Shown: in pieces, positions 10,940 through 24,356 of the stretch | How the letters are laid out: each line of letters begins with the position of its first letter | Position numbering within the stretch: the first letter of the stretch is position 1 | Assembly (NCBI GenBank): GCA_019914945.1 | Contig: CM034109.1 | Span: 8,362,479-8,426,478 of the forward strand | DNA: 64,000 nt | Reading direction: 5' to 3' | DNA from: Typha latifolia | Taxonomy: Eukaryota; Streptophyta; Magnoliopsida; Poales; Typhaceae | Made by a program: the position numbers and the translations under genes | The notes under the pieces: model-generated | What the model was told of the DNA's origin: nothing | Seen by the model: the letters and a program-made list of their open reading frames with translations, nothing else | The model's database searches: none

Positions 10940-12420
10940 TCATCCCTTTGACCTTTTTGTCTTAACAATGAAGTCATCACCATCATCACTGTAGCTAACT
11001 CTTTTCTTTGGCTTCACATCTCCATTCCTTACTACATGCAGATTCTTTGAGCTCTCTGGCAGCTCCTGCTTTGCTGATTTGATAGGCATGCCCATTCGCA
11101 ATTGCTGCTGCCTCTTTTGCTTTCTCTCATAGGCTTTCTTTGCTCTTTCAGGAGATAGCAAACCATGTTCCATCATCCTGATTGTCCAAATAAAATCAAT
11201 GAAATTCAAAACAGGTAAGGACAAAAGAATCATCATAATCTAAAGCCAAAAACTTTGACAAGAAAAAAATTGACTGCATTCTTCAAATAGGAGGTAATTC
11301 CATAGTTCTCAGATGGCAGGTTATGTGCATACTGACTTATAATCTAGTACTTCTAAGAAATTCTTAGAGAAGATAACGTCCAGGAGGTGGACATTAAGAA
11401 ATGCCTACTCATGGAGTTCAACTAATGGCTACTAATTCAGAACCCTTTGCCATATTCATAGTAATAATCCATACTTATTCAACTTGTCAAATGGGCAAGT
11501 AAAATTCACATGAGAATCAGATGACACCTTACCAGAACTCTGCCATTTCGCTTGATGGAATCTGCTCCCATAATGATTCATAGAATATCCTCAATGGTTC
11601 TCTCTGCCAAAAACAACCCACAACTAGGTGATGGTGGGCCAGTAAAGATTAACAATTAGAAATTTAAAAGTGAATGTCAAGTCTAGAACCTCTTCAGGAG
11701 GATCATGCTTCTGACCAGGAAGAGAATAAACTTTTTTCTCAGCTCTCCCCTTAACAGTTACCGTCTTCGTCTTGGTCGTCTTTGTGATAGTCTTTGATGA
11801 CTTTGTTGAACTTTTGCCTTTTGTCTTTGTTCAAAGATCATTTAAGCAAGGAAAAAGAATGTGAGTCCATATCCACCTCATGGCTACTGCTAAGATTGAG
11901 AAACTACAACAAACCAATTGGTTCACCAAAATTGGAATGTGAACAACAATAGGAGAGATATCTCAGGACTAAATATAACATGAAGACACTAAATTAAGTG
12001 ATTCAGTACCAATTTCTTTCTATGATCCCAGGAAGAACTGTTCACAAGCCTAAATTTACCATAGATAGAACCACTATTAAATAACTATGCCTAAATTTAG
12101 CAATAATTATAGTCAACACAGAACAATTCCCTTGCTAAGGACGCCCAGAGAAGCAGGAAATGCACATCAAAACCGACGGATAGCTAAAATTTCCTCATCA
12201 AGATCGTGTCTTTTCTTAAGAATTACAAGACGGGTACCTCCGATTTAGCTACCACCGTCGCAGATTTCTGGGTAGACAGCGAAACCTGCTTCCCCGATCC
12301 ATCCACCTTCTTCCTCCCGTCCGGCAAGGTTACCCCTTTCGCTCTTGCACCGCCGTCTTGGTTCGGCTTCGCCTTCAGCCCCTTGGCCGCCGCCGTCGCC
12401 GCAGAAGAGGAAGAAGCCAT
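10940..12420 (-). CDS. Conserved plant protein of unknown function, Lys-rich, probably nuclear
   Basis: Four exons read on the - strand: 12420-12238, 11824-11690, 11603-11533, 11177-10940, giving 208 residues. The ATG ending at 12420 (MASSSSAATAAAKGLK) is preferred because the frame upstream lacks another ATG nearby. The N-terminal half is low-complexity, rich in Ala, Ser, Lys and Thr (SSTKSSKTITKTTKTKT). The conserved core spans two exons, REPLRIFYESLWEQIPSSEM then AEFWMMEHGLLSPERAKKAY, and is followed by a basic KRQQQ segment and a C-terminus with KPKKRVSY and KTKRSKG, which look like nuclear localisation signals. I recall similar uncharacterised plant proteins with this short helical core but no assigned function. 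I do not assign a function. Confidence 0.8.
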
Positions 12421-15104
12421 CACCAATCCTTCCAATTGGACTGCCCAGATTGCGCAATCGACATCAAGATCCGCACTTCGAGGCGCCGCCGCCGCAGCTA
12501 GCTTACTAGCTCTCCTTTTCTTGCCTTGAGAGCTGAGAGCTGAGAGCTGAGCTCGTGGGATATATACAGCAGAGGGCGGTGCTATCTTGCGCCCCGTGGG
12601 CGGCGGGGGGATTATCGTGCGCTTTTTGGTGTGTATAAGGGCGTTTTTGTCATATTAGCATGCGGCTTAACCTCCTCACCGAATAGGAGATTCTAGGATT
12701 ATTGCCGTACTCGCAGTTAAATCCCGACTCCGTGACGAGATTACATCTATGCGGGATTAACATCAGCCGTTCATTTTTCTTAAAACAACAGATCGGTGAG
12801 TTATGTGCGGACGAGATTGCTTCGAGTAAGAAACGACTTATCCGGGGGGCAGAGAGGGAACCCGCGTAAATAAGAAGAAAGCACGGTTAGAATTACAGAT
12901 TTGCCCATGATAACACTAGTGGTCCAGGGTTGTTCGCATCTCCAAGTTAATATGCCAAGTAAGCCAATGAGCCCGAAGTAAGCCAAATTTTGTTTCTCTT
13001 TTACTTTTTCTTCTATTTTTTTTCTCATATTTGATCGTCTTCATTAGGACTTTGGTCCATACGAAATTAAGAATTAACTTTTTTTCTAAAACAAAATAAG
13101 AAAAACGGCACTCTACATTGTCTGCAATCTGATTCTTTTTGTTTGAACTATTACTGTTTTATAAATACACTAACAAAAAATAGTTATATATCCTCATTTG
13201 AACTAAGAAAAATAATAATTATTCGAGCATCTAAATTATTTTTTTAAAATCAGAAAATATATACGGTAGAAAAAAATTCAGACGATCTAAATAAAATTAT
13301 TATCCCTATAAAATATAATAACATTTCATAATAACTATACTTCCGAACATTTAAGCAAGCATTCCATAGGATGGCTTTCAAAAAAATTACAGCTTGATAC
13401 TTTGAAACCAATATTACTAGCACCACCATACAACCAAAGAAAGAACATTCAAGTTTAAATGGAAACACAGGATAAAAATAAAGATGCCAAGGTATGGTTT
13501 CAGATTCCAAATATTAACAAAATGCAACCAGTAAGTAACAAGTTTTACCAATGAAGCGAATTATGAGTTAAAATTGGAGGAAGTAAGAACTCAGATCTTA
13601 AAATGAAACTGCAAGGATTTCTCTTCGAATTTAACAAATCAAAGTACATTTTCAACATAAGATGAAGGAAGAAATTTCACTTCTTTATTAATCAGTTTCC
13701 GATTCTTAGACAAGAACTGATAAAGAATACAGAAGTTCCAGATCTAATATATGTACAAATAAGGAGAAAAGAAATGAACAACAGGATTTGAAGAGAACAT
13801 TTCAATAATACTCCACAGACCAAATCACCAACATCCACTTATCAATATCAATAAAACTAATTTCTTAACTGAGGATTACTCCAAACTTTTCTCAAAAAAT
13901 AAAAACAAAGATAGAAATAAAAACAAAAATAAAACTAACATATAAACTACACAATATAGAGTAATCATAAATAGTACAAGCTTATTTCAAATGACTATAA
14001 ACATTACATGGATCATAGGGACCAAAGCAGTTATATTACGGAAAGGAATAGAGAGCACAAACATTAGCAGCTAGTAACCAAGTCTAGAAGATAATGAAAA
14101 TTAGATAGACACTTGTCTTCATAAAAGAGTGACATGGAAATCTTATTCATTACCCTCCCTGGAAATGGGTTATGATCATCATTTCCTTCCTCCAGATGTT
14201 ATCCATCAATTAAAAAGTTCAAGGATTTCAAAAGGCAAGAAGCCAAGAAGTTAGAAGCACCAAAAAAGAGGAATTTTGGCATAATGGATAGAATATTAGA
14301 GTACATAAGGCGAGAACAACATTAGGCATATTTTGATAGTTATGCATAATTCTCTGTTTTGTCAGTCTTTTTTATGTTAGCGGATTCTATTGTACATGCT
14401 GAGCACATAACAACATGGAAAAGCACAACTTTGTTCAATCATATACTTCAATGTGGATGGGGAAAGTGGAGTACAAAATTTGCAACCCTTGCTAAATAAT
14501 GATATACAAATATATCAAAAGTCCGATTTTCTAAATAGATCGCTTATGCTTGAAATATATTTCTAGAATTTTGTCCTGCAAATAGACAAGGAAAAGGATA
14601 TTGCTTGCACTTACAATCTTCAGGATTATCCCTCATAAATCAAGTTGTAGCTTCACTTTCTACCTGTAAATATCTGACAAGCATCTTTAAACAACACAGA
14701 ATGTAACAATCTTCACTCGAATTCACTAAGACTGGAAGTGCCAACCTCGAACTGGAAAATATAAAATGAGAACAAAAGGGTTTTAAGGTCGTCAACCATT
14801 GGCTCCAAGTGAATAGGCATATAGGCAATAATACCTCAGTATTTTTCCATTACTCAGATCTTTCAAGCTAGCATTCAATATCAAAATGAAATAGAAATAA
14901 CAACAAACTCCTTAATTGCATAACAACTTAAAACTGAAATATATAAATAGTAGGGATAACCTAAAACCTGCAGTTTTATGATCATAAAAGTGGTCTTAGT
15001 TGATCATAAGGTCCACATTGATCAGTTGTGATCCGCAAATAGTCTGGCCTCACTGCAGGAAAACTGTAATGGAAGAACAAGCAATCATCTCTTTCTGACC
15101 AATC
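12421..15104. other. Intergenic between two - strand genes
   Basis: The first 200 bases are the GC-rich promoter region of the small basic protein gene. They include a tandem GAGAGCTG repeat (three copies) near 12527-12550. The rest is AT-rich with only short meaningless frames. Confidence 0.65.
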
Positions 15105-16419
15105 CTATGTCCTCACCTTACTCATCTTAGTCTTCTGCACCTGCTTATCACCCACCATCTTTGTCTTGCTCTTGTTTTTCGTCTCATCACCGGTAGAGTG
15201 AAGCAAAGCAATTTCTTTTCCTTGTCCATCCTTCCTCTTCTTGATATTTCCAACTTTGCTCTTCTTCTTGTTCTTCTCATTCATGGCTTTGTCTTCCTCG
15301 TCCAACTCATCGCCTACTCCTTCTCCAGTAACATCATCCTCAATATTACTGTCTGTATCTGCATCTTTCATCCCCTCCTTCTTCTTCTTCTTCTTATTCC
15401 TCTTCTCCTCTTTCCCATCTCCGATCTCTGGCACATCCTTCTTTGCCCTCTTCCTCTTGTTTTCCATTTCCTCCTCGCCATCAACCTCACTCTCCTCTCT
15501 ACCAACCAAACAACCACCATCGACGTACCGCATCACCTGATCCATTTTCCCATTTTTCTTCTTCTCCTTCTTCTCCTTCTTCTCCTTCTTCTTCTTCTTC
15601 TCTCCCTTGACCTTCTTATCCTCCACATCAAGACCCCCCTTTAGAGGCACATCAATCTTCAACCCCACCTCCGGCACCGCCTGGTAGATCGGCAATGCAA
15701 CCGAATCCATCGCCTTGATATGCAGCGACCGCACATTCCCCCACTTCTTCGGCACCCTCGCGACCGCCTCCTCCACGACGGCCATGAAGTTATCCACAAT
15801 CTGATCGATTTCCATGGACAGCCTTCCGACCTTGATGCCGCTGCACGTGCCGGATCGAAGGTAGAGGAAGGTCGAATTCAAGCACCGCTGGAGCTGCTGG
15901 GGCCATCCGGGGCGGGAAAGATCGAGCGGCAGCGGGATCTTCTTCTTGCGGAAGAAGGACTTGCCAAGGAGGCGGGGGAGAAGGGGGATGACGCGGCGGT
16001 CAGCGACGAAGAGGTCATGGGAGCCGCAGAGCTTGCGGCGAGACTCGAACGGGCGGTAGTCAGTGCGGAGGTCGGAGATCCCGACGACTTCCGAGATGGG
16101 GAGGTTGAAAGAGCGGGCGAGGTCGAGGGCGACGGAAGGGGAGGGGGAGGGGGAGGGGGGAGGAGGGGCGGTCGTCGGCGATGAGGAAGACAGAGGTGGA
16201 GGAGGAGGAGGAGGAGAAGAGGGGGTGGGGGAGGGGGAGGAGGAAGGGATTGGTGCGGGAGGAGGAGGGGATGCGCTTGAGGGAAATGACGAGGTAGAGG
16301 AGGTCATCATCGTCGTCGAAGAGGAGCTGCGGCTTGCGGGTCTTGGAGCGAGAGCGCATCCAGGTGAGGAGAGCGGAGACGGCGGCGGTGACCGCCTCGC
16401 GGTTGATGCGGCTCGACAT
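15105..16419 (-). CDS. Ribosomal L1 domain-containing protein (RSL1D1/UTP30-like), frameshifted
   Basis: A single-exon gene read from the ATG ending at 16419 (MSSRINREAVTAAVSALLTW). The first part, to the IADDRP motif, is in one frame. The rest, from VALDLARSFNLPISEVVGIS to the stop at 15105, is in the frame one base further on. Both halves match one family: PQLL, YLVISLKRIP and PLPHPL in the first; YRPFESRRKLC, LFVADRRVIPLLPRLLGKSF, LYLRSGTCSGIKVGRLSM and PKKWGNVRSLHIKAMDSVAL in the second. The joined length, less one base, is exactly 438 codons. The break lies in a run of TCCCCC units with one six-C copy (16155-16160). The C-terminal third is Lys/Glu-rich (KKKEKKEKK), as in nucleolar pre-rRNA processing factors. 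An upstream in-frame GTG at 16482 is rejected because TATAAAG overlaps it. It may be a base error or a real mutation. Confidence 0.88.
16155..16160 (-). other. Probable one-base insertion (G6 run) breaking the L1-domain gene
   Basis: On the + strand the A-G units run G5, G5, G6. The G6 copy is one base longer than its neighbours. Removing one base restores a single open frame across the gene. The exact extra base cannot be told from its neighbours. Confidence 0.7.
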
Positions 16420-19400
16420 GGGAGCGACGACGGTGGCGGCGACGATGGATTCTTGGGGTGTACTAAGGTCGACTTTATACACCCTCTTTACAAAACCCTA
16501 ACAGGGTTTAAAGAGACGATGTTAAGTTAGAGCAATGATTCGATACTAACCAATTAATTATTAAAAATAATTTTTATCTATTGATAAATTAAAGGGTATA
16601 TAAAATTATATATATATATATATGACTAGATTAATTAATAAAATAATTATAATTTAAGTATTTTCTTATTGCTTATTCTTATAATATTTTCTTAATAATA
16701 AGAGTGTTAATTTCTATAGATTTCTTACTATTTTTATCTTTTATTAAAAAAATAGATAGCTAAGTGAGAAAAATAAAATATGACTAATCTACCCTTATAA
16801 TTTAGAAAAGTGATTTCTTATTGAATCATTTGTCATTATAGGCATAGTTAGCGATCGGATCTGAGTTATTGGTTCAATAGCTGATTTTTTTTTAAAATAT
16901 TAAATAAATTTCAGATATATTTAAATAATATTTAGAATAAAATATTTTATAAAATTAGTATAATTGTATGTATACCACTCAAAAAATATATTATTTATAT
17001 ACAAACTAAAAATACTATTAACTAAGAAAAATATATGAAAATAAAATTAAGAAATTTTTTTTGTATCTTTTTACGTTTAAATTGTCGAGTACATCAAAGG
17101 AGTCTATTAGTTATGTCAATCTTTTAAGACATGATATCGAAGCTCACCAACCTAGAATAAAGAATAAGAAAAATAAAATCTTATAGCACCCTAAATCCCA
17201 CTGGCAAAACAAATCACGAACAAGATCCAAAAATGGCAGATTAAGAAGTTGCGCAAGCACAATCTTTTATTGTTATTTTTATATTTATATAATTAATTTA
17301 AGTATCTTATCATAAATGTTCTTTAAGTAACGTGAGGTTGTTTCAAGGCAATAAAATAATTGTTTTTTTTTTATCAACGAGGTAATAAAAGTAAAATTTA
17401 GGGGTTAGAATAATAAAATATTCATATAGTAATATCGTGATAAAATAGATGCAAAATATAGGTTAAGTTATAACTGGTAATCTAAACTTAGATTTGACTC
17501 GTTCGGATCAAAAATCAATTTCACTCATCCAAACGGCGTATGCATAAGTGAACGGCAGCAAAATGTTACAGAGAAATTAAACTTTTTATTTGCATCGCCA
17601 AAACCCTTATATCAGATGCAGAGCTTGTAAGTCCTGAGTTTATGAGCCATAAGAATTTGAATTCAAAAAAACTCATACAACTAAACTCTTTTAACCATCC
17701 TAGCACTATTCCATTAATTAGAGACAGACACTGTTCTTTTAGATGAATCTCTATTATAATTACTATTGTCAAAATCTGATTTATATAAAAATTTCAAACT
17801 AATTTGTCGTTTCTAATCATCGTTATCTTGCTTAGTTTCATCATTCTAATGAGTTGCAAACTAAATCTATTTTTCAAATTTATTGGAGAAGTAGAAGGTT
17901 TTCTTTAATGCTGTTGTTAGATTCTAACATATACACAGAGAAACGTTACCCTTGAGGCCTTGAGAACACATCACTTTTGTCAAATGTGGTTCAACCTATT
18001 CTTCTGGAAGACTCAAAAAGTCACCTATTCCTCCAATAAGTTTGAAAAATATACTAGGTTTACAACAAGAAGAATAAAATCTCATATCCAAGGTTAAGCT
18101 CGGACAAGAATTTAAAAGTCATGAAGAACAAACCTTCATCTTAGCAACACAAAGTTGGACTATAAAAAGAACTGAATTCTCCAAGTTTCTTGACAAAATA
18201 GTTTATGTTGTTCAGCCACCTGACGCAAACCTCCTCCCTTCCAGCACTAGGAGCTGGCACCAGAAAACACAAATTCATACCAACAAAACATTTTAGTCAA
18301 ATTCATGTAGAACAAACAAAATATATTTTTTCTTTGCCAAAGTTCCAGGTCAGGGACAAGGAGAACCATTTATATGTGAATGTAAAACTGAAAAGAGAGC
18401 TCCTAAGATTATTTCTACAAGGGCCCTTAGGTCCAAGAATTTTGAATGAACTATTAGCCCAGGGGTAAGTCTTACTTATAAGTTATAACCTAAATTACAT
18501 ATCATAGAATGATTCCCATTGAAAGTGACAAGGGGCCTATAAGCTTAAAAAATGATCAAAGGGAAGCTTCATTAACTAAAAGAGAGAAAAAAAAAAGGAC
18601 TTAACTATCAAATGATATTTTCCTTCGAGGTGGTTGCAGGGAGCATGCCTCAGCTAAAAACTTCAGAAGTGAGTAAGGAATTAACTTTCAAGAGAAAAGA
18701 GTATAGGAGCACCAAAAGTTCAAGTCCCTATAGAATGCCTTGATAAGCAAGCGCATGCCGCAAAGTTCACCTGTAGGAAGCACATCAGAAAGCTAGCAAG
18801 TCAACCAAAATTTGCAAATTAGTTAGCGTCCTCATCCTTTAACCAAGTCATCCATTAGAACAATAATGCATTCAGAACTTGCAGAAAAATTGGATATATT
18901 GTTGCTCAAAAGAAGATTCTCTCTACTGAGGAAAGCAGAGATAAAGTACGTTACATGACAGTATTAGATACAGAGAATCAGAACCTTTAACGACTAACAA
19001 GGACTTCATCCTCACATAATAGAGATTGTTCACTGGAGCCATCAAATTATTAATCCTTAAAAATGGGGAACTCCTTTACAGCAGTTAGTCCAAAATTGAA
19101 CAGCTGCAGAGGAGATTCTATAGATAATCTCTCCTCTGACGACCCTAGGTGATTTGGCATGAATTCTGATAAATCAGAAATTAACTATTAAGCCTAGATT
19201 AAGCCCACCAACTCCTTGAATAAGGCAAAGCTTGTCTTACAAGGGCAACATAGTCAGACCTTACTGACTATATGTGACAGTGCAGTGAACAACTGTTACT
19301 ACACAGACCAGCAAGTTCCTTGAAAGGAAGGGCGTGAAACTCCACCAAGTAACTGAAGCAGCGGTGAAAACTTACCAATTATGTAATGAATTCAGCAGGT

Positions 19401-20044
19401 TCTCAATAGAACTTGTTAACAACCTACCAACTATATGTGGCAGCAAACTGGATAATTGATCTTTGGAAATGTTATTGATCAATTCCATGATGAGTACTGT
19501 TTTACCTACTCCAGCTCCCCGAAACAGTCCGATATTGAGAAGAAAAGGATTAAACCTTTTTAAGAAATAAAGTTTAAAAGGTAAAAGTTCATATTACAAT
19601 GAATCACACGTATTACTTGCTTTTTGCAATCAAAGGTTCTAGTGAAATGGGAACAAAGATTCCTAAAAGCTATATGTTGCTGGCCAACGAGTAACAACTA
19701 ATCATCATGTATACAGTAAATGAGTAGCTACGGCTAGATATCTAGACTGAGCTGAAAAGGGGAAAGATGTCCTGCATACTGTATGTCACGGGTAAATGAA
19801 TAGCTACCAAAGTATACATGTGGTAGCTAACTGATAGCTACTGAATACATATTAGACCAGTAGGTTCTTTACTTCGCAGGCAAACTCCATGGCTATATGT
19901 GGCAAGTGACTGAATTGTTAGAAAAAAAAGAGAACCACAAATACTTTACTGGTTTGCAAGTGTAATAAGAAAAGAACTTACAAAGGAAGAAAACAAAATC
20001 AGTCTTTTGTGTGAGAAAATTGCTAAGTACCTTTACTTAGTCCA
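16420..20044. other. Intergenic between the L1-domain gene and RRP41
   Basis: AT-rich, with an AT microsatellite near 16610-16624. No gene is supported. It contains a short atpB-like fragment at 19463-19535. A phrase like CTATATGTGGCA recurs near 19268, 19432 and 19892, and stretches like AAATGARTAGCTAC recur near 19720 and 19794, suggesting old degenerate repeats. Confidence 0.6.
19463..19535 (-). pseudogene. atpB: Short fragment of ATP synthase beta subunit (plastid atpB-like)
   Basis: Read on the - strand this encodes [20 protein letters not shown] followed by NISK. This is the Walker A region of F1 ATP synthase beta, where the normal protein reads [20 protein letters not shown]. Codon choices look like the plastid gene and not a nuclear or mitochondrial-type copy. 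Only about 24 codons match; flanking sequence on both sides is unrelated. One Gly is changed to Arg just before the P-loop. This looks like a decayed nuclear insertion of plastid DNA. Confidence 0.7.
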
Positions 20045-23000
20045 TTATGCACCACGATGATACTCCAACTCTTTTGTATTCTCTAGGAGAACCTGGTACA
20101 CCATAGTCACCACAATAGAGACACATTTAGAGGATGAAAAAGGAAAGAACGAATCTCTGCACAATCTGAGAACACTACAGGCCGGAAAAAAGAACTCTAT
20201 GACAGAAATAATATGCTAGGAAAGAATATATATGAAGGTTTATTTTAATTTGCACTGAAGATACATGCTAGATAATTCATTAGTAAATATTTGGGAAGTA
20301 GGAACCATTACACAGATAAACAAAGTAAAAACAGGGGCAAGATGAATACATGCAATGGTCAGAGTAAAATGCTACATTTCTTACATTTCGAATGTAATCA
20401 GCCACTGCTTTGCATCCTTCAATTGCAAGTTGCATAACATTTTCAAAAATATCCATAGGTAATTTTGCATCCATCTGAGAATTAAAGAAAAGTGATTTCT
20501 CAAACACAAATTAAAGCAGAATATCAAGGAGAACTTTTGTAATCAGGAAAATGTAACTGATAAAAATGAAGGTTAAATGGAGAGGAAAGCTTATTATTAT
20601 CCTCAAATCAAAGAATGAAAATTGAGATGCAAGGACATTTAATATATATTCACCAAGGCAATCTTAAAAAGATATCAACAAACACATACATTGGACAATT
20701 AAAGAATTGGAAAATTAAAGCCGTTGATTAACATGGTGTAACTGAACTAGGAAAATTTGAGACCAGGCTACTGTCTTTTACATGAAAAATTCTACTTACT
20801 GCTATCCTAAATAGTTACCAAATCTTTACAGCACAGATAAGCAAAAATAAGCAATAAGTTGAAGGACCTTGTAATCCGGTCATCACCATTTTGAACCCCA
20901 ATAGAGGTGGGATATCTGCCTAATCTGACAAGTCTTCAAGAAGTAGGATTCTAAAAGAGATAACTACCTTCATAACATGAATATATAGATTAGAATTTAT
21001 GTACTTCTATATGCTTCTTCATATTCTTATTATATTTTTTATTAATAATTATTTGATTGACATAAATTAAAAATAAATAATAATTTTTTCCCATCCCCAC
21101 AAAAAAATTGAAAATCCTAGCTCTGCCATAATTGTCCTCTATCACTTTCTTATCCGTTATAGGTCTACCATATGGCACAAAAACCGAGATGGCAATAATA
21201 CAAGGATTGACTATATCTTCATAAGAGTTGTTAACCTCATATCAACCCTAAGAAAATTACAAAAAATTTCCTGGGAAGGAACCAGGCAAAAGAGGTTCTA
21301 TTCATGAAATCTGGGAAGCTAGAATGGCCACTAAAATTGACTGCAAGAAATAGTTAAAATTCCTCTGAACATGGACGATGTTGACATGAACTTGACTATG
21401 ACAAGTTTTAAGCAGAATATACCGAGAAAATCTGGCTAAATTATAGTAGCAAATAAGGATTATTTGTTCACCATAATAGTCATGTTACATTAACATTATC
21501 TTGAGGACTGTGATAATAGCTATTGCTTTCAGGAAAGCACTAGCTAATTGCAAATATAGATGACAAAGTACCAACAATATAGATGACAAAGTAGCAACCT
21601 ATAAATAGACATAACAGAGTAACTTCTTGTCTAAACAAAGTTAGTGTCCAATGTAATGTGTACTGAAACCCCAGATAATTTGAGGTACTGCCAATTTTTT
21701 CTGTCAAAGAAAATATGTCACACGCCACATAAAAATTTTAGAAGTAAACATGCAAAACTAATGTTACATGGAAAGACTTTTGAGCTTCCAATGGACAAAC
21801 AATCAAGGACAAAGTACTCAGTATCTTAGAGACCTGAAGAAGAGTCACTTTATCCATCTTTTCCAGTATCCCCACAGTGACATCTGGGCCTCCAGCACTA
21901 TCTTCTGCATAATTTAAATCTGGCCACAAGACTCATCGAGTTTAAATATTTCTCTTATTAATGTCATTAGGTTTTGAATATCTTGAATCATTTTAAGCAA
22001 CATCAATAGTCACACCGAGCAAAGGAGTGGAGCAGAGATATCCAGCACTGCAAGAGGTCACAATATCATGCATTGGTATTCTAGCATCAGCAAGAGCCAA
22101 AGTTGCAGCATTGATGCATGCCGATCTTGTTCCTGTTAAAGCCAAGTTGCATTCACATACATCATAACAAAACAGTTAAACAGGTAGGCTAGAAAAGACA
22201 GTGAAACTTCATGCATGCACAAGTAAAACAAGAATCAGAGAAACAGTAGATTGGAAAGAACATATAAAAATTAAAATATACAACTGGACAAGATAGCTTG
22301 CAACAAACAAAGCCTTGATAAACTCATGATGATAAATAACATGCTTACCACCATCAGCTTGAAGAACTTGGACAAATATATCAATCTGCAAAAAGGGAAA
22401 GCAAATATAAAAAGGAAAAAAAAAGAATCTGGTCTAGTTCTACTTTGGAAGAATAAATGATTTAGGAGTTCTAGTAGACTGACTTGTGAGTGTGGCATCA
22501 AATCTGTTAATATGCATGCCTCCATGGTTTGACGAATAACTAATGATATTTCCGTAGATCGCCTGCCAAGAATAAAATTGAATTAATAGGCTTATCAATA
22601 TAATGAGTAATATTTGTGTTCTAACTCCTACTACAAATATATGCATGTAAAGTACCGTTAAAATAAATAAAACAAAATAATTAAATCTTCCAAAGATAGC
22701 AAGATATATGTGAATGATGTAAGGTTTAATGTGTCAGCTAAAATAATGAAATGGTGTCATACAATTTCTTGCTTCACCTATTGATCAGCTCTAAACTCCA
22801 TACTTCTCCACACTTCAGAAAATATATAACTTAGATACTTGTCACCCCACTTTCCACATGTTTGCCCGTTCACCTCAATATTGAAAATATTCTGCTGTGG
22901 ACTACAAGCTCAAGTAACACATTTCATGTCATGAGTTTTGGAGGTTAAAGAAAATGGGTTAGGTAATATAGATTATGTAAGCATTTGTACGAAGAATCAA

Positions 23001-24356
23001 TTTCTGAGTGGACAAACATAAGAAATGGTGCAGTTAGATGTCTTTATTGAACAATGTCAAGCAAACTGCTAAGATATTTGTACCAAAGGACTCAAAATTT
23101 TGGTAAGGCTTGCTGTACTTGAATTTCGATATGGCAACAAGAGTACTTCAGTACAGCTCTACATGTGCAACTAAGAGATGTTTTTTGGACATTACAACAG
23201 AACATATGAAGTTTAAGACTTTGTATGGATTTCCCTTTCGAATAAAATTAACTTTTTTTTCTGAGAACACAACAAATTCATACGAGAACCCTGTCCCTGG
23301 TCACTACATGCTGATATGCTATGACATCCTAATTCAGGTAATATTTCGAAATGAATGAATTTTAATAAACCTTGGGATAATAAGACTTGCATGACCACCA
23401 TCAAGTATCAGCATCCCCTAGGTATATATTCTACCCATGATCCAGCAAAGATCCACGTACTGAACTGCGAGTCTCAACTCAAACAATATTACTCTCTTAC
23501 ATTTTCTAACTCACGATGAGCACAACAACATAGAAGCTCCTTGGACCCAAGCAAATGCCAGATTGATTTGAAAAAGATAGAATTGCAAAATACTCGATTT
23601 AAAGTGGGGAAGCACCTGTCACCCTTTGGCCTTCTCGTCCGATCTCCAGTACTAAAATTGGCCATGCTATACTCGCAGCGCACCTGCAGGTACAATTTTC
23701 AGCATATAGAAAATATGTGATCTTTCGGTAAGAAAATCAAATACCTCGTCACTAAGAAAATGAGAGTATTACCAATGCTTGGCCATGGGTCTGCGAACTC
23801 CTATTCTGGACCTAAAATGCATAAAGTATGATAAATCAATTAAAAGATCAAGCCCTTACCAAAAGGACAACAAAAAAATTAGAATAAAAACTCTTCCATT
23901 AGTTTTTCAAATTAATAAGTTTCAGAGTATATTATACTACATAAATAATAGAGACGAAGAAATAAAAGAAGAACTCGACTCTAACCTCTCTGGGCCCGTA
24001 TACAGCTGCGATGACCCTAGTATTGCCCATCTCAAAAAGAGCAGACCTGCACTCGATCGAAGAAAGAACAATGACCAAAATCCACCGCTTCATGCAAGCT
24101 CTAGATGCAAGAAAGGAGAATAACGAAAAAAAAAAAATGGGAGATCCAAGAGGTGATACCCATCAGCACTTGCGACAACGCCGAGTTCACCTTTGATATG
24201 CCTCATCTGGAATCCAAACCGAAACAGTTTGTAGTGAAGAAGAGATCAAATAGAACGACTAGAAAGATAGAGAGGAGGAGGAGAAAGGATTCGTGATACC
24301 TCGTTCGGAAGACGCCCATCTATGCGAAGGCCGGTGAGGGTATTGACGTACTCCAT
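20045..24356 (-). CDS. RRP41: Exosome complex core subunit RRP41
   Basis: Eleven exons on the - strand: 24356-24300, 24206-24160, 24046-23986, 23811-23773, 23683-23616, 22562-22484, 22385-22349, 22132-22016, 21919-21834, 20474-20385, 20092-20045. They encode 242 residues, the usual family length. The product is an RNase PH-fold subunit of the six-membered ring of the RNA exosome, which degrades and trims rRNA precursors and mRNA in nucleus and cytoplasm. Diagnostic parts: MEYVNTLTGLRIDGRLPNE, ALFEMGNTRVIAAVYGPRE, YSMANFSTGDRTRRPKGDR, IDIFVQVLQADGGTRSACIN, EDSAGGPDVTVGILEKMDKV and the tail VLLENTKELEYHRGA. The phosphate-binding GGTRSA and the later DSAGGPD segment are kept. Plant RRP41, unlike the yeast and human protein, is known to retain phosphorolytic activity. 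TGGGCC/GGCCCA motifs lie upstream at 24476-24505. Confidence 0.96.

Noticed and set aside
16060..16482. Upstream start of the L1-domain gene at 16482
   Set aside because: That codon is GTG and overlaps a TATAAAG that fits as the gene's own TATA box. The ATG ending at 16419 matches the family start.
18205..18468. 87-codon frame downstream of RRP41
   Set aside because: No recognisable domain, no nearby promoter signals and poor coding character.
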